Source of the DNA: Syntrophomonadaceae bacterium
GTDB taxonomy: Bacteria > Bacillota > Dethiobacteria > DTU022
DNA: 19,681 bases
Reading direction: 5' to 3'
NCBI GenBank assembly: GCA_007131435.1
Contig: SLQM01000242.1
Span: forward strand, 1 to 19,681
Shown here: positions 1 to 7,237 of the stretch, one piece after another
Layout of the letters: the number at the start of each line of letters is the position of its first letter
Numbering within the stretch: position 1 is the stretch's first letter
Translations under genes and position numbers: made by a program
Notes under the pieces: model-generated
What the model was told of the DNA's origin: nothing
Databases searched by the model: none
What the model saw: the letters and a program-made list of their open reading frames with translations, nothing else

Positions 1-21
1 TAAAACAATGCATTTAGCTCA

Positions 22-651
22 CTACTTGAACTTTGCTATTACATCATCAAGGGTTTCATCGGCGATCCGGCTGCCTTCCTCAAGCAGGCGATCCATTTCT
101 TCCGTTGTCGCTTTAATAAATTCTTCATTCTTGATCGCCCCAAGGTTAATCAGCACATTTAATTGACCGCTAACCAGGGCAGCTTTCAGGAAAGCTACGC
201 CGCATCCCACGTCAGAGATGGCCAGTTTTGTCCCGATCTGCCCCATTCTTTCATGGATCTTGATTCCCTCGTATGCTTTTCGCATGATTTCCATCGGAAC
301 AGAGCAGGCTTGAATTGAACATTCTTCCATAACCTTAGCTTTATGCTCTTTTTCTTCATCAGTTTCTTTCGGCAGGCCATAGGCTTTTGACAGCGGTTCA
401 AATACTTCCGCGTCTTTATCAACAAGCATTTTTAAATCTTCAATAACCTGGCTGCCTCTTTCAAGCAGTTCTTTTACTTCATCCTCTACATCGGCAAACT
501 TTTTCTTGCCCACTGTCAGGTTCCCAACCATGTTCGAGAGGGCCATGCCGATTGCCCCGCCCATTGCTGCCGCCCCTCCGCCTCCGGGCACGGGGGCTTT
601 CGATGCCAGCACATCAAGAAAATAGCTGCAGCTTTTGTCCGCCATTGCCAT
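22..651 (-). CDS. fchA: Methenyltetrahydrofolate cyclohydrolase / formiminotetrahydrofolate cyclodeaminase family protein
   Basis: Small cytoplasmic folate enzyme of the cyclodeaminase/cyclohydrolase family, expected to interconvert 5,10-methenyl- and 10-formyl-tetrahydrofolate (FchA role) or to release ammonia from formimino-THF. The N-terminus carries the family's glycine-rich signature PVPGGGGAAAMGGAIG at about residues 21-36. The remainder is helical, as in the family, and the length (209 aa) matches the monofunctional form, with no fused formiminotransferase domain. I chose the ATG at 651 because AAGGAGA lies 9 bases upstream; an in-frame TTG at 657 is only 3 bases from that site. It is last in the xseA-xseB-ispA run, 29 bases after ispA. 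Cyclohydrolase fits a one-carbon pathway in an anaerobe, but the sequence alone does not separate the two activities. Family assignment is firm; exact substrate is inferred. Confidence 0.85.
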   Translation of the reverse strand: MAMADKSCSYFLDVLASKAPVPGGGGAAAMGGAIGMALSNMVGNLTVGKKKFADVEDEVKELLERGSQVIEDLKMLVDKDAEVFEPLSKAYGLPKETDEEKEHKAKVMEECSIQACSVPMEIMRKAYEGIKIHERMGQIGTKLAISDVGCGVAFLKAALVSGQLNVLINLGAIKNEEFIKATTEEMDRLLEEGSRIADETLDDVIAKFK

Positions 652-680
652 AAACAATCATCTCCTTCTTATAATATGTT

Positions 681-1565
681 TTAATTGATCCTGTAAACAA
701 GCTTTCGTGCCAGGGCTTCAAGCAGCCCTGTGGGTTTCCCCAAATCCTGCAGGGCTTCTATCGCCTCTTCATATAGCAGTTCTGCACGTTTTTTAGCCTG
801 TTTTAATCCCATTACGGCAGGAAAAGTCGTTTTTGACTTTTCCTGGTCTGCGCCTGCCGGTTTGCCCAGCCGGTCAGAACTGCTTTCATAATCAAGTATG
901 TCGTCTACGACCTGGAAAGCCGTGCCAATGGCCAGCGCATACCTGTCAAGGGCCTCCAGCTCTTGCTTATCTGCCCCTGCGGCAACAGCGCCGCAATACA
1001 CTGCTGACCTGATTAGCGCACCGGTTTTAAGCGCTGCCATCTTTTCTGTATCTTCCAGTGACAGTACTTCTTTTTCACCCTGCAAATCTAAAGCCTGCCC
1101 GCCGATCATTCCTGCTGCACCGGCAGAAACTGATAAATTCTTTATAATCAGCAGGGCCTTGTCCGGGCAGTTATGCTTTAAGCCGTAATCAGCAGTAATT
1201 TCATAGGCCAGGGTTAGCAGGGCATCTCCGGCCAGGATAGCTGTAGCTTCCCCATGCTCGAGGTGGCAGGTAACCTTGCCGCGCCTTAAATCACTGTCGT
1301 CCATTGCCGGCAGATCATCATGAATCAGCGAATAAGTGTGCACCATTTCATAAGCACAGGCCAGGGGCAGCAGGTCAGAGCTTTCACCCTGTATGGCCTC
1401 TGCCGTTGCCAAAACCAGTACCGGCCTTAACCTTTTCCCGCCCGCCTCCAGGCTGTAGCGCATGGCCCTGATCACCGTACCTGTACCTGAAAAGGCCAAG
1501 TATTCTTTCAGGGCCCTGTTAATGTCGAGCCGTTTTTGACCCAGGTAGTGATCAATATTTATCAT
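681..1565 (-). CDS. ispA: Farnesyl diphosphate synthase (geranyltranstransferase)
   Basis: Cytoplasmic trans-prenyltransferase that condenses isopentenyl diphosphate with dimethylallyl and geranyl diphosphate to give farnesyl diphosphate, precursor of undecaprenyl carrier lipid and quinones. Visible motifs are GGKR near residues 42-45, the first aspartate-rich motif DDLPAMD (83-89, the bacterial type with two extra residues) and the second motif DDILD (221-225). Tyr78, five residues before the first motif, is the position that limits chain length to C15 in Bacillus-type enzymes, so a farnesyl product is predicted. The 294-aa length is typical. Its ATG overlaps the xseB stop (ATGA), so translation is probably coupled. 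The order xseA-xseB-ispA is common in Firmicutes. Confidence 0.95.
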   Translation of the reverse strand: MINIDHYLGQKRLDINRALKEYLAFSGTGTVIRAMRYSLEAGGKRLRPVLVLATAEAIQGESSDLLPLACAYEMVHTYSLIHDDLPAMDDSDLRRGKVTCHLEHGEATAILAGDALLTLAYEITADYGLKHNCPDKALLIIKNLSVSAGAAGMIGGQALDLQGEKEVLSLEDTEKMAALKTGALIRSAVYCGAVAAGADKQELEALDRYALAIGTAFQVVDDILDYESSSDRLGKPAGADQEKSKTTFPAVMGLKQAKKRAELLYEEAIEALQDLGKPTGLLEALARKLVYRIN

Positions 1566-1843
1566 TCATCTACCCCGCTGTCGTTTTCCGAAATGTTATC
1601 TTTTAAACCGTCATCGCTTTCCAGGGCCAGCGACTGTTGGTATTCTTCTTTTAAAAGATAATCCACCTTATACTCAATTTCAGCCAGTTTTTCGCGGCAT
1701 AACCTTGACAGGGCAATCCCTTCCTGGAAAGCAGAAAGAGACTCTTCGAGCGGTATTTCTGCGTTCTCCAATTGCGCAACAATCTCTTCCAGGCGGCTTA
1801 AAGCTTCTTCATAACTAAGGTTGTCAATTTTTTTCTTCACCAC
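1562..1843 (-). CDS. xseB: Exodeoxyribonuclease VII small subunit
   Basis: Small subunit of exonuclease VII, which degrades single-stranded DNA to oligonucleotides. The 93-aa acidic protein has the family core SYEEALSRLEEIVAQLE at about residues 9-25, followed by an amphipathic helical hairpin (PLEESLSAFQEGIALSRLC) and a variable acidic tail. It starts at GTG (two GTG codons in tandem) with GAGGAGGG 8 bases upstream; that site lies within the last codons of xseA, which it overlaps by 20 bases. It then overlaps ispA by 4 bases. The overlaps indicate a coupled operon and balanced production of the two nuclease subunits. Confidence 0.95.
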   Translation of the reverse strand: MVKKKIDNLSYEEALSRLEEIVAQLENAEIPLEESLSAFQEGIALSRLCREKLAEIEYKVDYLLKEEYQQSLALESDDGLKDNISENDSGVDE

Positions 1844-3062
1844 TGGTTATGCCCTCCTCTATCTTTTCAGTGCGGCAGGTGGCTTTCCCATCCCTGAAGT
1901 TCAGCTTAAGCAGCTGATTCACCTTTACTTCTTTAACTGACCGGATAATATTTCCATTTTCATCCCGGCAGTAGCAGTAACCCCTGCTCATTACCTTCAG
2001 CGGGCTGTATCCTTCAAGCCTGTCGATCCGGGAGTTGAGCTCAATTCCCTTAATTTGTAACAGCCTTACGATTTCCCTCTTTAGATTATTCTGCAGCAAG
2101 TTCAGCTGCTGCCCCTGCAGTTTAATTCTTTTTGCCGGTAAGGCAAAAAACTTTTCACTGACAATACTGTCCAGCCGCTGTTTTTCCTTTTCCATAATCC
2201 TTTGCACTGCCTGGGTTGCCCGGTCCTGCAGCTGCTTTAAGCTTTTTTCTACTTCGTTAATATCTGGCACTGCTGCTACCGCTGCCGCAGTCGGAGTTGC
2301 TGCCCGCAGATCTGCCGTAAAATCTGCTATTGTGTAATCAGTTTCATGCCCTATGGCAGAGATAACAGGCAGCCTTGATTTAAATATAGCCCTGGCAACT
2401 ATTTCCTCGTTGAAAGGCCATAAATCCTCCAGCGATCCCCCGCCCCGGGCAATGATGATCAGGTCAATATCATCTCTTTGATTTAAAAGGTACATGGCTT
2501 TTACCAGGTCATCAGCTGCTCCCGCTCCCTGGACCAGGCTTTCAACAACTAAAATCTCCACGTGGGGGTATCTTTTTTTAAAAGTGGCAAGCATATCCTG
2601 CAGGGCTGCCCCCGTGGGAGAGGTTACGACGCCGATTTTTCGGGGCATTCCGGGAATTGATTTTTTATGTTGCTGGTTAAAAAGGCCCTCCATTTCAAGC
2701 TTTTTTTTCAACTGCTCAAAGGCAAGGTAAAGCGACCCCATCCCGGCAGGTTCAAGTTCCTGCACGTAGAGCTGGTAAACGCCGTCAGGTTCATATAAGG
2801 ATATGCTGCCGTGGGCAAAAACTTCCATTCCATCGGCCGGTTTAAAAGGGCAGCGCGCGTTTTCCCTTCTGAAATAAACACAGCGCAGGGATGCGCTACT
2901 GTCTTTAAGGGTAAAATACATGTGTCCTGAACGGTGATGTTTGAAATTAGACAGTTCACCTGCAACCCAGAGATCCTGTAACCGTGGATCACCGTTAAGC
3001 AATCCCTTGATATAGCGGGTGATCTCTGATACCTTAATTACAGGCAAATCATTGCTTAGCAC
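1824..3062 (-). CDS. xseA: Exodeoxyribonuclease VII large subunit
   Basis: Catalytic large subunit of exonuclease VII. The N-terminal OB-fold for nucleic-acid binding spans about residues 7-105 (VSEITRYIKGLL, VAGELSNFKHHRSGHMYFTLKD). It is followed by the catalytic domain with GVVTSPTGAALQDM (about 144-157), the IARGGGSLEDLWPFNEE block (about 203-219) and SAIGHETDYTIADFTADLRAATPTAAA (about 235-261), then a long helical region and a C-terminal S-R-G-Y segment. The 412-aa length is normal. The start is GTG; the nearest Shine-Dalgarno-like GGAG is about 14 bases away, which is long, so the start is less certain than the gene. It begins 31 bases after the Fe-S protein gene, so it may depend on read-through from that unit; I see no convincing promoter of its own. 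Confidence 0.96.
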   Translation of the reverse strand: MLSNDLPVIKVSEITRYIKGLLNGDPRLQDLWVAGELSNFKHHRSGHMYFTLKDSSASLRCVYFRRENARCPFKPADGMEVFAHGSISLYEPDGVYQLYVQELEPAGMGSLYLAFEQLKKKLEMEGLFNQQHKKSIPGMPRKIGVVTSPTGAALQDMLATFKKRYPHVEILVVESLVQGAGAADDLVKAMYLLNQRDDIDLIIIARGGGSLEDLWPFNEEIVARAIFKSRLPVISAIGHETDYTIADFTADLRAATPTAAAVAAVPDINEVEKSLKQLQDRATQAVQRIMEKEKQRLDSIVSEKFFALPAKRIKLQGQQLNLLQNNLKREIVRLLQIKGIELNSRIDRLEGYSPLKVMSRGYCYCRDENGNIIRSVKEVKVNQLLKLNFRDGKATCRTEKIEEGITSGEEKN

Positions 3063-3093
3063 TCGTTATTTTTATTCTCCAATCACGCTGTCT

Positions 3094-5103
3094 TTAATCC
3101 GCTACCGGTTGAGACGCCATCTCTTCACGCACCTGGTCAAGGCTGGCATAGCTCCATTTTGCCCCGAAAGAGGAGGCCAGCTCACAAATTACCTGCCAGT
3201 CGTTTAGTAAACCTGTATTATTTGTCACAGCAGTATCATTCAGCCTGGTCTGGCCTGCCGCATTGGTAAAATGGCCCTCTTTCTGATCATGGCCTGCAGT
3301 TGTAATATTTATATTCGCTTCCTGTCCCGGCTCTTTGCGATCTCCTGATACCCTGACAATGAAAGCATCTTTTACCTTTTCCGGGTCAAACGGGGGTGAT
3401 CCAAACAATAAGATACCTTTTACCTGGTTCTGCAGGGTATCATCAATATCCCCCTGCCTGATGTAGCCCGGGCCGAAATATGAAGTCCCACCGGTGGCCA
3501 GTATACCGGTTGCATTGCTGTAACCGGAAAGCAGTAAAATGTTGTTCTTCCCTGGTGCAACCTGTCCGGTTGCCCTGGCCATTTTAACCAGTGCATCAAC
3601 TTCACCCGGGCCCGCCTCTTTAAAAAATGTGGGGCTGACGATTGTATAACTCTTTTCCTTGAGCATTAAACCGCTTATAGTTCTAAGATCTTCGGCTGTG
3701 AAGCCGATCTCTTCAAGGCCACTTTCTACACTGCCTGCTTCCAGGTAATCGCTGATAGCGCTAAAGAGTAAAGTCTCCCTGCCGTAAAAAATGCTTAAAT
3801 CCATGTGCTGCCAGAAATAATCGTCTTCTGTCGGGGGAGAAGTTTTCAACACCCGGGCACAACCAAACCTTCCTGCCCTGTTTATGATCATCTCTGCAAC
3901 GGGATGACTCTCTTCAAGGCCCGAACCGACAATCAAAATAGTTTCCGCTCTTTCCAGCTGGTTAAAGCCAGGCCCGTTTATGCCTGCTCCGGCAATAGCC
4001 CTTATTGCTGTGAAAGCCTCAACCCAGGCTGGTTCAGCGCCAAAATTAATGTTGTCCGTTTCCAGGACATTACGGGCCAGTTTTTGCAGCAGGTAACTTT
4101 CCTCATTGCTGAGCTGCCCGGATGCAAAAACGGCCAGGGCACCGGCGCCATGGCTATCTTTAATCAGCTTTAGAGATTCGGAGGCAGCTTTAAGCGCGTC
4201 TTTTAACTCAACATTTTGGTTAACTCCATCCTCATCTTTAACCGTGAAGCTGCCGGTTATATTTTCCTCTCCAGCGTCTTCATTTAACCCAAATTTACCT
4301 TTTCGGCACAGCCACTTGTGCTCGCCCTTTGAAGCAGAGGCTGTAGTTTTTACCAGGCGCCCATTTGAATAGTGGCGGCTTGTCGGGCAGCCCAGTGAGC
4401 AGTGCAGGCAAATCCCGGGGTATGTGACCAGCTCCCACTCGCGCCCGCCTTTTTCCCTGTCAACTTCACTTAGCGCTGCTACCGGGCAGACATCAATACA
4501 CTGCCCGCAGAAAATACAGCCTGCGTCTTCCATTGATACTTCCCGGCCGCTGCGCCAGGGCGCAACCCGGGTATCAACACCGCTGCCCACTATACTGTAA
4601 ACAAAACGCCCTGCTCCTGTCCGGCACACCTGGACACATCTGCCGCAAATAATACATTTTTCTTCATCCCTTGACAGGTACGGGTTGTCTGCAGTTTTTA
4701 CTGCCGGTATGTCCCTTTCCAACTGTTCAGGCAGTGCACATCCATACCTGTAGGCGCTGTCCTGCAGCTCGCAGGTTCCAGTCCTGGTACAGGTCAGGCA
4801 ATCTTTATAGGGATGGGTTGCCAGGGCAAGCTCGGTAAGCTGCTTTCTTTTTTCTTCCAGGAGCTCACTTTCCGTGCTTACAACCATCCCTTCTGTTGCA
4901 GGGTTATCACAGGAGGTTACAGGTTTCTCCATACCTTCAATTTCAACGATACACACCCGGCAGTGCCCGAGCGGTTTCAAGGCGGGATGATAGCAAAGGG
5001 TTGGAATTTCTATGCCATTTTGCCTGGCAGCTTCAAGGATTGTAGTTCCCCTGTCAACAAATATTTTTGCCCCGTTTATTGTTAAACTTACCGTTTTTTT
5101 CAT
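3094..5103 (-). CDS. NuoG-like multi-cluster iron-sulfur oxidoreductase subunit (SfrA-like)
   Basis: Cytoplasmic electron-transfer subunit, 669 aa. Clusters can be read directly: a plant-type [2Fe-2S] (C37, C48, C51, C65), the NuoG His-Cys [4Fe-4S] motif (H97, C102, C105, C111), two ferredoxin [4Fe-4S] sites (C150/153/156/160 and C196/199/202/206) and a molybdopterin-oxidoreductase-type [4Fe-4S] motif (C232, C235, C239, C266). The remaining ~400 residues resemble a NuoG-type molybdopterin fold but are short for a formate dehydrogenase and lack an obvious C-terminal pterin-binding domain, so I expect electron transfer rather than Mo catalysis. The start is ATG 5103, with AAGGGGG 8 bases upstream; a TTG at 5127 in the same frame would overlap the previous gene. 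It lies 13 bases after the flavoprotein gene and probably forms one complex with it. The arrangement resembles Geobacter SfrAB. The physiological acceptor is unknown. Confidence 0.85.
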   Translation of the reverse strand: MKKTVSLTINGAKIFVDRGTTILEAARQNGIEIPTLCYHPALKPLGHCRVCIVEIEGMEKPVTSCDNPATEGMVVSTESELLEEKRKQLTELALATHPYKDCLTCTRTGTCELQDSAYRYGCALPEQLERDIPAVKTADNPYLSRDEEKCIICGRCVQVCRTGAGRFVYSIVGSGVDTRVAPWRSGREVSMEDAGCIFCGQCIDVCPVAALSEVDREKGGREWELVTYPGICLHCSLGCPTSRHYSNGRLVKTTASASKGEHKWLCRKGKFGLNEDAGEENITGSFTVKDEDGVNQNVELKDALKAASESLKLIKDSHGAGALAVFASGQLSNEESYLLQKLARNVLETDNINFGAEPAWVEAFTAIRAIAGAGINGPGFNQLERAETILIVGSGLEESHPVAEMIINRAGRFGCARVLKTSPPTEDDYFWQHMDLSIFYGRETLLFSAISDYLEAGSVESGLEEIGFTAEDLRTISGLMLKEKSYTIVSPTFFKEAGPGEVDALVKMARATGQVAPGKNNILLLSGYSNATGILATGGTSYFGPGYIRQGDIDDTLQNQVKGILLFGSPPFDPEKVKDAFIVRVSGDRKEPGQEANINITTAGHDQKEGHFTNAAGQTRLNDTAVTNNTGLLNDWQVICELASSFGAKWSYASLDQVREEMASQPVAD

Positions 5104-5116
5104 CAGTTTTTCCCCC

Positions 5117-7078
5117 TTAAAGAACAAGCATTCCCAGGCGCAAGCATTTAACGCAGCGCTGCGCTTCCCCGGTTACTTCCGAAGAGCACTTGAAACCTAG
5201 TTCTGCTTCCTTGAAGCAGTGCATCCTTTCATCTACCGGAAGCACTTCTTCATCCAGCCTTTCCCTGTCTCCAACCATCTGAGGCACTGTTTCTTCCCTG
5301 TATACCCCAAGCTGTTCAATATGTTTCTCCATTTTATGCCGGTAACCCACCCCGGCTTTTCCCTTTTTAATATAGCTGTCGATCGCCTCGGCGGCCCTGT
5401 TTGCAGTAGCAATGGCTTCAATCACAGTGCTTGCTCCCAGCACTGCATCCCCACCGGCAAAAATACCTGGTTTTTTGGCAGCCATGGTTTCCTCGTCCAC
5501 AACCAGGGTTCCCCACCTGGTTACATCCATACCGCAATCTTCATTCAGGTAGCAAAAATCAGCCACCTGCCCGATAGCCGGTATAACAGTATCCGCATTT
5601 AAAATAAACTCCGAACCATCCATCGGCACCGGACGCCTTCTCCCGCTTTCATCGGGTTCTCCCAGTTCCATCCTGATGCACTCCATGCCGCTCACCGACC
5701 CCCCGTCTTCGAGAATGCAGGTTGGGTTAGCAAGCAGGTGAAATGTTATCCCTTCTTCTTCCGCCGCTGCAATTTCTGCCTTGTTAGCGGGCATTTCGTT
5801 TCTGCTCCGGCGATAGATAAGGTGAACCTCCCTGACTCCCAGGCGAACCGCGGAACGGGCGCAGTCCATGGCAACATTACCACCGCCGATTACTGCAACC
5901 CGGTCACCCAGGTTGACCTGCTCACCAAGATTTATCTTGCGCAGGAACTCTACACCAGGCATGTAACCCATGTAGCAGGCATCTTCTCCCTCGCAGCCCA
6001 TGGTTGCGCTGTCATGCAGGCCGCTGGCGATAAATATAGCCTTAAAGTCTTTTTCCCAGATCTGGTCCAGGGTAATATCTTCGCCAACCTTTGTATTATA
6101 GATAATTTCCACGCCCATGCTTGTAACCAGGTCTACCTCGGCATTTAATATTTCCCTGGGCAGCCTGTAGCTCGGTATGCCCACAGAAAGCATCCCCCCA
6201 GGTATGGGGAGCGCTTCATAGATTGTAACTCCATATCTCCTGCGGGCTAACTGGTAGGCAGCTGTCAGCCCTGCCGGCCCTGCTCCTACAACTGCCACCC
6301 GGTCAGCGTCTTCTTTGACCCGGGGCAGCTTGTGCTTTTCATCGTAACTGTTTTTTACTCCATAATCTGCGGCAAATCTTTTCAAGAGCCTGATCGAAAG
6401 AGATTCATCAACAGGCTGCCGGTTACAGTTTGACTCGCAGGGATGGACGCAAACCCGCCCGAGTGTGCCGACAAGGGGCGTTTTCTCCCTGTTTATAGCC
6501 AGCGCCAGCTCATAATCCCCCTCTTTTATTGCTTCTATGTAACCGGGAATATCTATATGCGCGGGACAGCCATTTCTGCAGGGCGCAGTCAAAATTGGGC
6601 GGTAAATGTTTTCACTTACTTCCTGCGGTTTGCCGGCTTCTAAGCATTTAAGAAAGTCGTCCCTGAAATATTCAAGAGCGTGCTGCAGGGGCAGCGGCGA
6701 AGAAATGCCAAGCTCACATAGCGAGCTGTCGCTGATTAACTTGGAGATTTCCTGGAGGAAAAGAAGGTCTTCTTCCTTTCCCCTGCCTTCAAGTATATCT
6801 GTTAGGCGATCTTCAATCACCCTGCTACCTGCCCTGCAGGGTATACACCTTCCGCAGGATTCCTTTTGCATGTTCCTGTAAAATTCCCTGAGGGCCATGA
6901 TAAGATCTACCCCTGGATCTACAATCACCAGCCCTGCCCAACCGATTAGGGCTTTTAAATCTTTCCCCTGGTGCTGAAAAGGAATCTTTAAATCTTCCAA
7001 AGACAACCTTTCAGCAGGCTGTTTTTGCCGTTCGTCAGTTATTGTCCCATTCCAGCTGCTAAAATATACTGTAGACAT
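5117..7078 (-). CDS. NAD(P)H-dependent FAD oxidoreductase: NuoF iron-sulfur domain fused to GltD-like flavoprotein (SfrB-like)
   Basis: 653-aa flavoprotein. Residues ~45-145 match only the C-terminal part of NuoF, with its [4Fe-4S] ligands ESCGRCIPC (C75, C78, C81) and C121; the NuoF FMN/NADH domain is absent. Residues ~160-240 are the cysteine-rich N-domain of glutamate synthase small subunit (C167, C171, C210, C214, C218). Residues ~260-570 hold two nucleotide-binding folds: GAGPAG (265-270) for FAD and GGGNVA (398-403), followed by YRRSRNEMPA, for NAD(P)H. AGGD (541-544) closes the FAD site. The tail has one more CxxC (C642, C645). It most likely oxidises or reduces NADPH through FAD and passes electrons through its clusters to the adjacent NuoG-like subunit. 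ATG 7078 has GGGGAG about 10 bases upstream. SfrB, or the flavoprotein of a formate dehydrogenase or hydrogenase complex, is the closest kind I know. No catalytic hydrogenase or Mo subunit is present here. Confidence 0.85.
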   Translation of the reverse strand: MSTVYFSSWNGTITDERQKQPAERLSLEDLKIPFQHQGKDLKALIGWAGLVIVDPGVDLIMALREFYRNMQKESCGRCIPCRAGSRVIEDRLTDILEGRGKEEDLLFLQEISKLISDSSLCELGISSPLPLQHALEYFRDDFLKCLEAGKPQEVSENIYRPILTAPCRNGCPAHIDIPGYIEAIKEGDYELALAINREKTPLVGTLGRVCVHPCESNCNRQPVDESLSIRLLKRFAADYGVKNSYDEKHKLPRVKEDADRVAVVGAGPAGLTAAYQLARRRYGVTIYEALPIPGGMLSVGIPSYRLPREILNAEVDLVTSMGVEIIYNTKVGEDITLDQIWEKDFKAIFIASGLHDSATMGCEGEDACYMGYMPGVEFLRKINLGEQVNLGDRVAVIGGGNVAMDCARSAVRLGVREVHLIYRRSRNEMPANKAEIAAAEEEGITFHLLANPTCILEDGGSVSGMECIRMELGEPDESGRRRPVPMDGSEFILNADTVIPAIGQVADFCYLNEDCGMDVTRWGTLVVDEETMAAKKPGIFAGGDAVLGASTVIEAIATANRAAEAIDSYIKKGKAGVGYRHKMEKHIEQLGVYREETVPQMVGDRERLDEEVLPVDERMHCFKEAELGFKCSSEVTGEAQRCVKCLRLGMLVL

Positions 7079-7162
7079 TTATTGCGCTCTCCCCCCGGGA
7101 AAATCAAGTGCATCTTGTGCAACAAGGGTAATCTTCTTCATTAATCGAGAAATTCCTTTCAT
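7079..7162 (-). CDS. Possible short upstream ORF ending at the flavoprotein start codon
   Basis: A 27-codon open frame starts at ATG 7162, or as 20 codons at ATG 7141. Its TAA is immediately followed by the ATG of the flavoprotein gene, in the same reading frame. The shorter form starts MKKITLVAQD. An AAAGGA lies about 12 bases before the second ATG. It could be a leader peptide, a translational-coupling ORF, the remnant of a longer N-terminus interrupted by a stop, or chance. I do not recognise the peptide. Confidence 0.2.
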   Translation of the reverse strand: MKGISRLMKKITLVAQDALDFPGGRAQ

Positions 7163-7237
7163 TAAATGCACTATCAGGTCAAAATATAGTCAGCCAGGTT
7201 TGAAATTATGTTAAACCGGGCTGGATCAATAAAGCCT
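7079..7237 (-). other. Intergenic region upstream of the redox pair
   Basis: This is one of the longer gaps on the minus strand, between the TsaD-like gene and the flavoprotein gene. Apart from the short open frame near its downstream end I find no clear structure. A TTGACC hexamer occurs, but no -10 box sits at a suitable distance. No hairpin with a T-run is visible after the TsaD-like stop. The length suggests a separate transcription start for the redox pair, which is inference. Confidence 0.4.

Noticed and set aside
1..21. Start of a further gene (for example folD) at the left edge.
   Set aside because: Only 21 bases remain; there is an ATG but no ribosome site, so nothing can be claimed.
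3094..5103. Formate dehydrogenase or [FeFe] hydrogenase catalytic subunit.
   Set aside because: There is no H-cluster motif (such as TSCCPxW), and the region after the last Fe-S motif is too short for, and lacks, a recognisable C-terminal molybdopterin-binding domain; NuoG/SfrA-like fits better.
5104..5127. TTG start for the NuoG-like gene, giving eight more residues and an overlap with the flavoprotein gene.
   Set aside because: The AAGGGGG site is ideally spaced for ATG 5103, and homology begins right after that methionine.
5738..6148. 136-codon plus-strand frame within the flavoprotein gene.
   Set aside because: It is antisense to a well-supported multi-domain enzyme, with no ribosome site or recognisable motif.
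7167..7172. TTGACC as a -35 box for the redox operon.
   Set aside because: No -10 hexamer lies 16-18 bases downstream on the minus strand.
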